This document shows positions 1 to 6,266 of a stretch of DNA of 7,452 nt, in pieces; position 1 is the stretch's first letter; every line of letters starts with the position of its first letter. The notes under the pieces are model-generated. The model worked only from the letters and a program-made list of their open reading frames with translations, had not been told where the DNA came from and did no database searches. Position numbers and translations under genes: made by a program. Source of the stretch: Bacillota bacterium (GTDB lineage: Bacteria > Bacillota > Clostridia > Oscillospirales > Ruminococcaceae); contig JAEWBS010000137.1 of assembly GCA_023391005.1 (NCBI GenBank), forward strand, positions 1-7,452, in the 5' to 3' direction.

Positions 1-9
1 TGATTTTTG

Positions 10-17
10 CCTCCCTC
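10..17 (-). promoter_or_regulatory. Shine-Dalgarno of a leftward gene starting at the left edge
   Basis: Read on the minus strand this is GAGGGAGG, a strong Shine-Dalgarno, followed by nine bases (CAAAAATCA) before the window ends. Base 1 could be the A of an ATG, with a spacing of 8 nt, or the start could lie a few bases further left. None of the protein is visible, so its identity cannot be given. The upstream minus-strand promoter at 80-109 supports a real divergent gene. Confidence 0.5.
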
Positions 18-79
18 AAGGGAATTCGTGTGTCCTCTTTTTTGGGCACAAAAAAATAGACCCTTTTCGAGGTATGTGT

Positions 80-109
80 ATCGTAGCACAATATCCGACC
101 ATCCGTCAA
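80..109 (-). promoter_or_regulatory. Leftward sigma-70/sigma-A type promoter
   Basis: On the minus strand TTGACG (104-109, 5/6 match to TTGACA) is followed after 18 bp by TACGAT (80-85, 4/6 match to TATAAT). A- and T-rich tracts lie immediately upstream of the -35 on this strand (about 111-140), which could act as an UP-like element. Transcription would begin near 73, leaving a leader of roughly 70 nt before the Shine-Dalgarno at 10-17. This is a prediction from consensus only. Confidence 0.5.
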
Positions 110-157
110 GCATTTTTTCTTATTACAACCGCCTTTTTTGCATTTTATCCAATTTAT

Positions 158-171
158 GTTATAGCTATAAC
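158..171. repeat. Perfect 14-bp palindrome, possible operator
   Basis: GTTATAGCTATAAC equals its own reverse complement with no spacer. It lies about 50 bp upstream of the leftward -35 and about 200 bp upstream of the aminotransferase start. Its size and symmetry fit the binding site of a dimeric repressor, but no regulator gene is visible in the window and I do not recognise the motif. Confidence 0.35.
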
Positions 172-377
172 CGCTTGAGTACGCTATTTGGGCATTTAGC
201 ACTCGGCAAACGCATATAAAGTATAACGGGACGTGCATTGCCGCGTGCATTCACGCGCAACGCAAGCCTTAAAAATGCTTGACCAAAAATTTTAATTTTA
301 TGCGGTTCTTACGCATGTCCTTGGCTTAACGCCGCATAGCATTGGAAGCCACAACTTTTAAAAGAGGAGGCCGTACC

Positions 378-1544
378 ATGCCAAACATACCGTTTACCGC
401 ACCGGATATTACACAAAGCGAATGCGACGCCGTGCTCGCCGTCCTGCGCTCGGGCTGGCTGACCACCGGCGCTGTCACCGCACAATTTGAACAGGCGCTG
501 ACCGCCTACACAGGCGCGGACGGCGCCGTCTGCGTCTCAAGCGCGACAACGGGGCTCGAGGCCGCGCTGCGTCTGTGCGGCGTCGGACCGGGGGATGAGG
601 TCATCGTGCCGGTTTACACCTTTTCGGCCACGGCGGCCGCGGTCGTCCATGTCGGCGCGACGCCGGTTCTGGTCGACTGCGCGCCCGGCAGCTTTTTGCT
701 TTCAGCGGAGACGGTCGCCCGTCACCTGACCCCGCGCACCGCGGCGGTCATCCCGGTGGATATCGGCGGCACGCTCTGCGACTATGCCGCTATCAAAGAG
801 GCGTGCGCGGCGGTCTGCCGTCCGTTCTCGGGCGGCGTTGTTCCACTCGGGCGGCCCGCCGTTATCGCCGACGCCGCACATTCGCTGGGTTCCTCTTGCC
901 CGGCGGGCAACAGCGGCGCGCTGGCCGATTTCAGCGTCTTTTCGTTTCACGCCACCAAAAACCTGACCACCGCCGAGGGCGGTGCGCTGCTTTGGAAATT
1001 TCCAAACGCCGACAGCGCTACCCTCTATAGCACGTTAAGCCGAAGCATCCTCCACGGGCAAAGCAAAAACGCCTGGCAGCGAAACCACGGCGCCACCGCT
1101 TACGACATTCTCGATTTTGGCCACAAGGCCAACCTTTCAGATCTACAGTCCGCCATTGGCCTGTCACAACTGGGGCGCTACGCCGGTATTCTGGCCCGAC
1201 GCAAGGCGGTGTGCAAAACCTACGACAGCCAGCTGCCCGACGGGTGGTCGGCGCTGCGCCATGGCGAGCATTCCTCTTACCACCTCTATATGGCGCTGCT
1301 GCCCGAGGGTCAGACCGACCGACGGGACGCCTTACTCGACGCGCTGCGGGAGGAGGGCATCTGCTGCAACCTGCATTTCCCGCCGCTGCCGACGCTGTCG
1401 GCCTATAAGCGGCTGGGCTGGAAGGCCGAGGATTTCCCCAACGCAATGGCGCTGTTCGCGCGCGAGCTGACGCTGCCGCTCTCAAGCCTGATGGCCTGCC
1501 AACAGGCAGAGGCGGTCTGTACCCGAATCAAGGCGCTTTTCTAA
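378..1544 (+). CDS. DegT/DnrJ/EryC1/StrS family PLP-dependent aminotransferase
   Basis: Predicted 388-aa cytosolic fold-type I aminotransferase. Family members usually transfer an amino group, often from glutamate, to a keto group on a nucleotide-linked sugar for surface glycans or antibiotics. Visible hallmarks are the SSATTGLEAAL cofactor-phosphate region (about 54-64), IADAAHSLG with the PLP-ring aspartate D165, FSFHATKNLTTAEGG with the Schiff-base lysine K194, NLSDLQSAIGL (about 252-262), and a C-terminal HFPPLP...DFPNA...LPL stretch typical of the family. ATG 378 is chosen because AAAGAGGAGG ends 7 nt upstream; the frame stays open to a TTG at 342, but that codon has no ribosome site and adds 12 non-conserved residues. 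The substrate cannot be told. No sugar-nucleotide or glycosyltransferase genes are beside it here. It converges on dusB. Confidence 0.9.
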   Translation: MPNIPFTAPDITQSECDAVLAVLRSGWLTTGAVTAQFEQALTAYTGADGAVCVSSATTGLEAALRLCGVGPGDEVIVPVYTFSATAAAVVHVGATPVLVDCAPGSFLLSAETVARHLTPRTAAVIPVDIGGTLCDYAAIKEACAAVCRPFSGGVVPLGRPAVIADAAHSLGSSCPAGNSGALADFSVFSFHATKNLTTAEGGALLWKFPNADSATLYSTLSRSILHGQSKNAWQRNHGATAYDILDFGHKANLSDLQSAIGLSQLGRYAGILARRKAVCKTYDSQLPDGWSALRHGEHSSYHLYMALLPEGQTDRRDALLDALREEGICCNLHFPPLPTLSAYKRLGWKAEDFPNAMALFARELTLPLSSLMACQQAEAVCTRIKALF

Positions 1545-1720
1545 ACTTAACAATAACGAGAGTATCGGGCCTCTTGGGGCACAGCGACGCTTCCGTTGTG
1601 CCGCCGTGCGGGCAACACATACATTATATTTGCTGCAAATTTTCGCTTCGTTTTCGCCTACCAATATCAGCGGACACCAGCCACGGTCTTACGTCCAACC
1701 GTGCCACTTTTATCGCCTTT
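1545..1720. other. Convergent intergenic region with two inverted repeats
   Basis: This gap separates the 3' ends of the aminotransferase and dusB. It contains a 9-bp inverted repeat with one G-U pair (1578-1586 with 1594-1602, 7-nt loop) and a perfect 6-bp repeat CACGGT/ACCGTG (1682-1687 with 1698-1703, 10-nt loop). The second is followed on the plus strand by a broken T-rich stretch (1708-1711 and 1718-1721), so it could be a weak rightward terminator. ATTTGCTGCAAAT at 1628-1640 is a further short palindrome. No textbook intrinsic terminator is seen in either direction. Confidence 0.4.
1682..1711 (+). terminator. Weak candidate intrinsic terminator after the aminotransferase
   Basis: CACGGT (1682-1687) and ACCGTG (1698-1703) form a 6-bp stem with a 10-nt loop, followed after CCAC by TTTT. 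The stem is short, the loop large and the T run short, and it sits about 140 nt past the stop codon, so this is only a candidate. Confidence 0.2.
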
Positions 1721-2689
1721 TCATTCGGCGCTCAACTGCCGCGCCGTCTCACAGATGGCGTTGATGCTGTCCCATCCGCTGATCTCACCGCACATGCGCC
1801 GCAGCTGGGCCGCGCCCCGCAGCCCGGTCATATACCACGCCACATGCTTTCTGGCCTCTCTGAATCCGACCGGCTCGCCCTTGTCGGTGATCAGCAGCGT
1901 CAGCTCCTGCCGCATGACGGTCAACCGCACATCAAGCGTGGGCGGCTCGGGCGCCGTCTCGTTGCGCATCAGCGCGTTGATCTGCTCAAAAAGCCACGGA
2001 TTGCCCAAGGCCCCCCGCCCAATCATAACAAGATCGCAGCCGGTATACTCAAACATCCGCTTGGCGTCCTGGGGCGTAAAAATGTCGCCGTTGCCGATCA
2101 CCGGCACCGATACCGCCGCCTTGACCGCCGCAATGCATTCTAAATCGACCGGAGGGGCATACATTTGGGCGCGGGTGCGACCATGCACCGTAATAGCCGC
2201 AACGCCGGCCTGTTCAAGCCGCTTGGCAGCCTCAACCGCGATATCGTCGCCCGCGTCGTACCCTCGGCGTATTTTAGCCGTCACCGGAATATTGCCCGCG
2301 CCTAAAACAGCCGCGCGGGCAATTTCTTCTGCCAGCGGTAGATTTTTAAGCAACGCGCTGCCCGCCCCGCCGCCGGTAATCTTTGGCGCGGGACAACCCA
2401 TGTTCAGATCGATGAGGTCGGGCTTGCGCTCGGCCGCGGCTCGGGCCGCCTCACGTATGCAATCGGGATCCGCGCCAAAAAGCTGCACCGCAAAGGGGTG
2501 GGCGTCATCTACCTCAAGCAGCTCGGCGCTCTTTTTGCTGCCCATTTGTATACCCTTGGCGCTGGTCATCTCGCCTACGGTATAGCATGCGCCATGCGCG
2601 CGGCAGATATCGCGCACTGCGCGGTCGGCCACACCCGCCATCGGCGCCAGCGCGGCAAAGCCGTTTATTTCAATTTGAGAAATTTTCAT
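1721..2689 (-). CDS. dusB: tRNA-dihydrouridine synthase (DusB-type)
   Basis: Predicted 322-aa FMN-dependent, NADPH-using enzyme that reduces uridines in the tRNA D-loop to dihydrouridine; it acts in the cytosol. The N-terminal TIM barrel opens with LAPMAGVADRAVR (about 14-26). It contains the catalytic-cysteine motif LNMGCPAPKI (C99, general acid), K139 in TAKIRRGYD, H169 in VHGRTRAQMY, and the FMN-phosphate loops GNGDI (about 199-203) and GRGALGNPWLF (224-234). A helical C-terminal domain follows from about 245. Length is normal for bacterial DusB. ATG at 2689-2687 is preceded by GGAAAGG (2705-2699) at about 9 nt. A promoter is visible 30 bp upstream, and the gene diverges from polA. DusB rather than another Dus subfamily is inferred from overall similarity and from Firmicute habit. 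Confidence 0.93.
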   Translation of the reverse strand: MKISQIEINGFAALAPMAGVADRAVRDICRAHGACYTVGEMTSAKGIQMGSKKSAELLEVDDAHPFAVQLFGADPDCIREAARAAAERKPDLIDLNMGCPAPKITGGGAGSALLKNLPLAEEIARAAVLGAGNIPVTAKIRRGYDAGDDIAVEAAKRLEQAGVAAITVHGRTRAQMYAPPVDLECIAAVKAAVSVPVIGNGDIFTPQDAKRMFEYTGCDLVMIGRGALGNPWLFEQINALMRNETAPEPPTLDVRLTVMRQELTLLITDKGEPVGFREARKHVAWYMTGLRGAAQLRRMCGEISGWDSINAICETARQLSAE

Positions 2690-2718
2690 TTAAAGCTACC
2701 TTTCCGTTAAGTTCTCTT

Positions 2719-2747
2719 ATTTTAGCAAAACCCTCGCGCCACATCAA
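2719..2747 (-). promoter_or_regulatory. dusB promoter
   Basis: On the minus strand TTGATG (2742-2747, 4/6 match) lies 17 bp from TAAAAT (2719-2724, 5/6 match). Transcription would start near 2712, giving a short leader of about 23 nt that includes the dusB Shine-Dalgarno. It does not overlap the divergent polA promoter. Confidence 0.6.
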
Positions 2748-2778
2748 CCGATTTTTCCTTTATTAATGCTGATATTTT

Positions 2779-2808
2779 TTGCGCACCAGCACTTTTTTGT
2801 GGTATAAT
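2779..2808 (+). promoter_or_regulatory. polA promoter with extended -10
   Basis: TATAAT (2803-2808) is a perfect -10 and is preceded by TGG, making TGGTATAAT, an extended -10. The -35 candidate TTGCGC (2779-2784) is weak (3/6) with an 18-bp spacer, which is consistent with reliance on the extended -10. Transcription would start near 2815, leaving a leader of about 110 nt before polA and probably serving polA-rimI. Confidence 0.65.
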
Positions 2809-2827
2809 AGCCACAAAGTGGTATTAT
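2796..2827. repeat. Nested inverted and direct repeats around the polA -10
   Basis: TTTGTGG (2796-2802) and CCACAAA (2811-2817) are a perfect 7-bp inverted repeat that brackets the TATAAT box. A second inverted repeat pairs ATAATA plus CCAC (2804-2814, one extra G) with GTGGTATTAT (2818-2827) across AAA. TGGTATAAT (2800-2808) and TGGTATTAT (2819-2827) are also direct repeats 19 bp apart, about two helical turns. The arrangement looks like an operator or a doubled -10 element; no regulator is identified. Confidence 0.45.
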
Positions 2828-2852
2828 CAGATTAACGCCCACCGCTTTCAGC

Positions 2853-2883
2853 ACCGGTACACAGCGCATCTCGCATGTGCGGT
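2853..2883 (+). other. Possible stem-loop in the polA leader RNA
   Basis: ACCG (2853-2856), CACAGCG (2860-2866), loop CATCT (2867-2871), CGC (2872-2874), TGTG (2876-2879) and CGGT (2880-2883) can form an 11-bp stem interrupted by a 3-nt and a 1-nt bulge. It lies 31-61 nt after the TATTAT repeat and upstream of the polA Shine-Dalgarno (2914-2919). It matches no riboswitch class I know, and chance pairing in GC-rich sequence is possible. Confidence 0.3.
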
Positions 2884-2925
2884 CCGGCATGTCAAGCCCC
2901 AGCACCATCTTGAAGGGAGACCACC

Positions 2926-5538
2926 ATGAAACTCCTCGCAGTCGATTCCAACAGCATCCTCAACCGCGCCTATTACGGTGTGCGCCCGCTCACCACGCGC
3001 GAGGGGCTGTTTACCAATGGCATCTACGGCTTTTTAAATATTCTGTTTAAAATTTGCGACGAGGTCAACCCGGACGCCGTCGTGTTTGCGTTTGACCTTA
3101 AAGGACCGACCTTTCGCCACCAGCTGTTCGACGGCTACAAAGCCCAGCGCAAGGGCATGCCCGAGGAGCTGGCACAGCAGCTTGAGCCGCTCAAAGAGTT
3201 GCTCCACTGTTTAGGTTATCCGATTCTCTCGGTCGAAGGTTTTGAAGCCGACGATATTCTCGGTACCCTTGCCGCCGCCTGCCGCAACGCTGGCGACGAG
3301 TGCATTATCGCCACCGGCGACCGCGACAGCTTTCAGCTCATCGGCGAGGGCGTGACGGTGCGGCTAGCCTTCACACGTGGGGGCCAATCGGGGGCCGAGG
3401 TGATTGACGAAGCCGCCGTACGCGAAAAATACGGCGTTTCGCCCCAACAGATGATCGACGTTAAAGCGCTGATGGGCGACACGTCGGACAACATCCCCGG
3501 CGTGCCCGGAATAGGGGAGAAGACCGCGCTGTCGCTGATCGCCGCTTTTGGCTCGCTCGACGGCGTTTACGAACATCTCGATAATCCCTCAATTAAAAAC
3601 GGTGTGCGGCAAAAGTTGACCGATGGCAAAGACAGCGCTTATCAAAGCCGCGTTCTGGCCGAGATCGACTGTGCCGTGCCACTGGGTAAGCCGCTTGAAG
3701 CGCTCACGCCCCAGCCGCAGCAAGCCGACAAGCTTTATCAGCTGCTCGACCGGCTGGAGCTGCGCTCAATTATCACCCGCTTAAAGCTTTCGCCGCCCTC
3801 CGCCGATGCATCAACGTCTGACACTGCGCCCGAGCAGGCCGCGGCTGCCGCCATTGCCGTTTCGGTCAACGATACGGGCAAGGCCCGCGCGCTGCTGACT
3901 GAAGACGTCCTCACCGTCATCCTCAATTTTGCGGATAATCGGCCCGTTACGGCGGCAATTCTCGGCAGCAGCCTTGCGCTGCTTGACGCCGACTGTCCCG
4001 AGCTAGATGCCCTGTTGGCTGAGCTTTCTAAAAGCGCCGCCGCGTTGACACTGCCAAATTCAAAAGACTGGTACCGCTACCTTTATCTGAACGGCCTTGA
4101 GGGCGCGGACGTCAAATTTGACCCCATTCTGGCCGGTTATCTGCTCTCGCCGCTGGCCAGCGGCTACACGATCGCCACGCTGTGCAGCGGGCGTACGCTG
4201 ACCCGTCAAAATTTCACGTTGCCGGAAGCCCTCTCCGAACCGCTGGCGGCGCTTGTCGAAGAGCTACAGATGCTGCCCGCCTTGTGCGCGCAGCTTCACG
4301 CCGAGATTCACGACAAAGAGATGGAGATGCTGCTCGTTGAGATCGAACAGCCACTCGCCCGGGTGCTGGCCTCGATGGAAACGCTCGGCTTCGCGCTCGA
4401 CGCTACCGGTCTGCGCGCCTTTGGCGGCGACCTCGACGCCGATATCGCCGAGCTGACCCAGCGCATCTACTTTCTCGCGGGCGGCGAATTTAACATCAAT
4501 TCCCCCAAGCAGCTGGGCGATATTCTGTTTGAACGTTTAGGTCTGCCCGCCAAGCGCAAGACTAAAAGCGGCTACTCCACCGACGCCGACACGCTCGATT
4601 CATTAAGGGCCAAGCACCCCATCGTCGAGGATGTGCTGTCCTACCGAAAGCTTGCCAAGCTGAAGTCGACCTATGTCGAGGGACTGCTGGCACAGATTGA
4701 CGACGATGGACGTGTGCGCTCCATCTTTCGGCAGACCGAGACCCGGACGGGGCGTATCAGCTCAACCGAGCCGAACTTGCAGAATATCCCGGTGCGCACC
4801 GAACGCGGCAGCCGCCTGCGCCGGTTCTTCATCGCCGACGAGGGCTGTCTGCTTGTTGACGCCGACTACTCGCAGATTGAGCTGCGGGTGCTGGCGCATA
4901 TTGCCAACGACGCCGCCATGATCGACGCATTTAAACACGACGAGGACATCCATACCAAGACCGCCGCACAGGTGTTCGATATGCCCGAGGCATTCGTCAC
5001 GCCGCAGATGCGCTCAAGCGCCAAGGCCGTCAATTTCGGCATCGTTTACGGCATTGGGGCATTCTCGCTCTCGCAGGATATCGGCGTCTCGGTCGCCGAG
5101 GCCGACCGCTATATCAAAAGCTACCTGAATACCTATAAAGGCGTGCAGGCTTATATGCATGAGACCATCGCCTTTGGTAAGGAACACGGCTATGTCAAAA
5201 CACTGTTTGGCCGCCGCCGCCCGCTGCCCGAGCTTGCCGCGACCAACCGCATTACCAAGGCATTTGGCGAACGCGTGGCGATGAACACCCCGATTCAGGG
5301 CACCGCCGCTGATATCATTAAACTGGCAATGGTCAAGGTGTTTACGCGGCTTAAAAAGGAACAGCTGCGTGCCCACCTGATTTTGCAGGTACACGACGAG
5401 CTGATTGTTGAAGCGCCCGCCGACGAGGCCGAGCGCGTCGCAGCTATTCTGACGGAGGAGATGCAAAACGCCGTATCGCTCAAGGTGGCTATGGTGGCCA
5501 AGGCGAGCATCGGCGAGAATTGGTTGGAGGCCAAATAA
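2926..5538 (+). CDS. polA: DNA polymerase I
   Basis: 870-aa family A polymerase for Okazaki-fragment RNA removal and repair gap filling. Residues 1 to about 290 form the 5'-3' flap exonuclease domain: D7, EGFEADD (104-110), TGDRDSFQL (130-138) and MGDTSDNIPGVPGIGEKTA (183-201). A low-complexity A/S/P linker (about 288-312) leads to a 3'-5' exonuclease-like domain (about 313-460). There the DxE motif is not apparent (VILNFADN) and the late aspartate motif is not evident, so proofreading is probably lost, as in Bacillus and Thermus enzymes. The polymerase domain has TGRISSTEPNLQNIPVR (608-624), motif A DYSQIELR (D647), the O-helix R696, K700, F704 and Y708, and motif C VHDE (822-825). ATG 2926 follows AAGGGAG at 6 nt. 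It ends 4 nt before rimI. Confidence 0.98.
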   Translation: MKLLAVDSNSILNRAYYGVRPLTTREGLFTNGIYGFLNILFKICDEVNPDAVVFAFDLKGPTFRHQLFDGYKAQRKGMPEELAQQLEPLKELLHCLGYPILSVEGFEADDILGTLAAACRNAGDECIIATGDRDSFQLIGEGVTVRLAFTRGGQSGAEVIDEAAVREKYGVSPQQMIDVKALMGDTSDNIPGVPGIGEKTALSLIAAFGSLDGVYEHLDNPSIKNGVRQKLTDGKDSAYQSRVLAEIDCAVPLGKPLEALTPQPQQADKLYQLLDRLELRSIITRLKLSPPSADASTSDTAPEQAAAAAIAVSVNDTGKARALLTEDVLTVILNFADNRPVTAAILGSSLALLDADCPELDALLAELSKSAAALTLPNSKDWYRYLYLNGLEGADVKFDPILAGYLLSPLASGYTIATLCSGRTLTRQNFTLPEALSEPLAALVEELQMLPALCAQLHAEIHDKEMEMLLVEIEQPLARVLASMETLGFALDATGLRAFGGDLDADIAELTQRIYFLAGGEFNINSPKQLGDILFERLGLPAKRKTKSGYSTDADTLDSLRAKHPIVEDVLSYRKLAKLKSTYVEGLLAQIDDDGRVRSIFRQTETRTGRISSTEPNLQNIPVRTERGSRLRRFFIADEGCLLVDADYSQIELRVLAHIANDAAMIDAFKHDEDIHTKTAAQVFDMPEAFVTPQMRSSAKAVNFGIVYGIGAFSLSQDIGVSVAEADRYIKSYLNTYKGVQAYMHETIAFGKEHGYVKTLFGRRRPLPELAATNRITKAFGERVAMNTPIQGTAADIIKLAMVKVFTRLKKEQLRAHLILQVHDELIVEAPADEAERVAAILTEEMQNAVSLKVAMVAKASIGENWLEAK

Positions 5539-5542
5539 GATC

Positions 5543-5992
5543 ATGAAATTTAAAGTGCAGCCGGTAAAATCTGAGCATATTCCAGAGATTGTCGAGGTTG
5601 AAAAGGCCTGCTTTGCCCAGCCTTGGAGCGCGCAAGGCCTGACCGCCGAGCTCGAGAAGGAGAACGCGGCCCTATTTGCCGCGCTCGACGACAACGGCGC
5701 GGTCATCGGCTGGGCCGGTCTGACGCATATTTGCGGCGAGGGCAGCATCACCAACATCGCGGTGTTGCCGCACGCGCGCCGCAATGGTGTGGGCGAGGCA
5801 CTGGTTCGCGCGCTCTTGGCTGAGTCGGTGCGGCTGGCGCTTGACTGGCTGATGCTCGAGGTGCGCATCTCGAATGCCGCAGCCGTCTCACTTTATCAAA
5901 AACAGGGGTTTAACCCGATTGGCATCCGTCCTAATTTTTACGATTTCCCGCGTGAGGATGCCATGCTTATGCGCCACACGCTTGACCATTGA
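5543..5992 (+). CDS. rimI: Ribosomal-protein-alanine N-acetyltransferase (RimI-type GNAT)
   Basis: 149-aa GNAT enzyme that uses acetyl-CoA to acetylate a protein N-terminus; in E. coli RimI acts on ribosomal protein S18, though the target here is not known. Motifs are the IAVLPHARRNGVG acetyl-CoA loop (72-84, with RRNGVG matching R/Q-x-x-G-x-G), LEVRISN (105-111) with E106 at the expected general-base position, and AVSLYQKQGF (114-123) with Y118 as the likely general acid. IGIRPNFYDFPREDAMLM (126-143) is the typical RimI tail. The start is 4 nt after the polA stop, and its likely ribosome site GGAGG (5526-5530) lies inside polA with a rather long 12-nt spacing. Cotranscription with polA is therefore likely. 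Its partner tsaD follows after a 274-bp gap. Confidence 0.92.
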   Translation: MKFKVQPVKSEHIPEIVEVEKACFAQPWSAQGLTAELEKENAALFAALDDNGAVIGWAGLTHICGEGSITNIAVLPHARRNGVGEALVRALLAESVRLALDWLMLEVRISNAAAVSLYQKQGFNPIGIRPNFYDFPREDAMLMRHTLDH

Positions 5993-6266
5993 CCAAGCGG
6001 CGCTCAAAATATCTATCTCCGACTATCCCAAGTCAGGATTAGAACGAGCGCATTGCTATCCGGGCTTGAGGCGGAAGACCGTTCCGCCGATACAGCGCAG
6101 CTTAAAAATACGACTCGGGCAGCCCGGTTTCCCCGTAACCCGGCGTCGCGTCCGTACGGGTGTGGATTGAATACCAATTACCAGCTAATATGCTTTGTCG
6201 CGTTCTCCTTTGCGGGAGCATGGTTCAAAATCATATGATCCAAATAAACAAGGAGCCTTTTACCCC
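5993..6266 (+). other. rimI-tsaD gap with many potential stem-loops
   Basis: No gene is visible. Perfect or near-perfect inverted repeats crowd the first 170 bases: GCGCTC/GAGCGC (6000-6005 with 6046-6051); GGCGGAA/TTCCGCC (6070-6076 with 6082-6088, 5-nt loop), extended by TATC/GATA (6057-6060 with 6089-6092) and GCGC/GCGC (6048-6051 with 6095-6098); GCC.GGTT/AACC.GGC (6122-6129 with 6137-6144, one C-C mismatch); and CCCGTA...CGG/CCG-TACGGG (6132-6143 with 6152-6160). None is followed by a T run, so they are not ordinary terminators. The tsaD ribosome site AAGGAG is at 6250-6255. It may be a structured leader or an intergenic repeat element; I do not recognise it. Confidence 0.4.
6167..6194 (+). 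promoter_or_regulatory. Weak candidate promoter for tsaD
   Basis: TTGAAT (6167-6172, 4/6 match) and TATGCT (6189-6194, 4/6 match) are 16 bp apart. Both boxes are imperfect and the sequence is AT-rich. If active, it would give tsaD a leader of about 65 nt independent of polA-rimI. Confidence 0.25.

Larger units (their letters stand above)
1..377. other. Non-coding region between divergent genes
   Basis: I see no credible gene here: the open frames are short, lack Shine-Dalgarno sites and have no recognisable product. The stretch is AT-rich compared with the genes. It contains the leftward promoter and ribosome site, the 14-bp palindrome at 158-171, two copies of CGTGCATT (232-239 and 244-251), and the inverted repeat CGCGTG-catt-CACGCG (242-257). 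No rightward promoter for the aminotransferase stands out. AT-rich -10-like strings at 215-220 (TATAAA) and 222-227 (TATAAC) have no good -35 at normal spacing. The gene's Shine-Dalgarno AAAGAGGAGG is at 361-370. Confidence 0.6.

Noticed and set aside
342..377. Upstream TTG start extending the aminotransferase by 12 residues
   Set aside because: It has no ribosome site, and the added region contains the strong AAAGAGGAGG that fits ATG 378.
1578..1602. 9-bp hairpin considered as a bidirectional terminator
   Set aside because: Neither strand has a T run after the stem.
1596..2585. Long plus-strand open frame of 329 codons opposite dusB
   Set aside because: It is antisense to a clear dusB with intact motifs. 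Its translation has no recognisable domain, and such frames are common opposite GC-rich genes.
2875..2913. 12-codon leader ORF (MCGPACQAPAPS) ending just before the polA ribosome site
   Set aside because: It has no Shine-Dalgarno, overlaps the predicted hairpin, and its composition gives no sign of an attenuator peptide.
5014..5868. Minus-strand open frame of 284 codons across the polA/rimI junction
   Set aside because: It runs antisense through two well-conserved genes, has no supporting Shine-Dalgarno or family resemblance, and is explained by codon bias on the plus strand.
6211..6240. GGTTCAAAATC resembling a tRNA T-arm
   Set aside because: No acceptor, D or anticodon stems can be assembled around it; the resemblance is to a few bases only.
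6195..6266. Upstream ATG extending TsaD by 24 residues
   Set aside because: The extension is not TsaD-like, and the conserved MKILAIESSCDET start at 6267 has its own AAGGAG.
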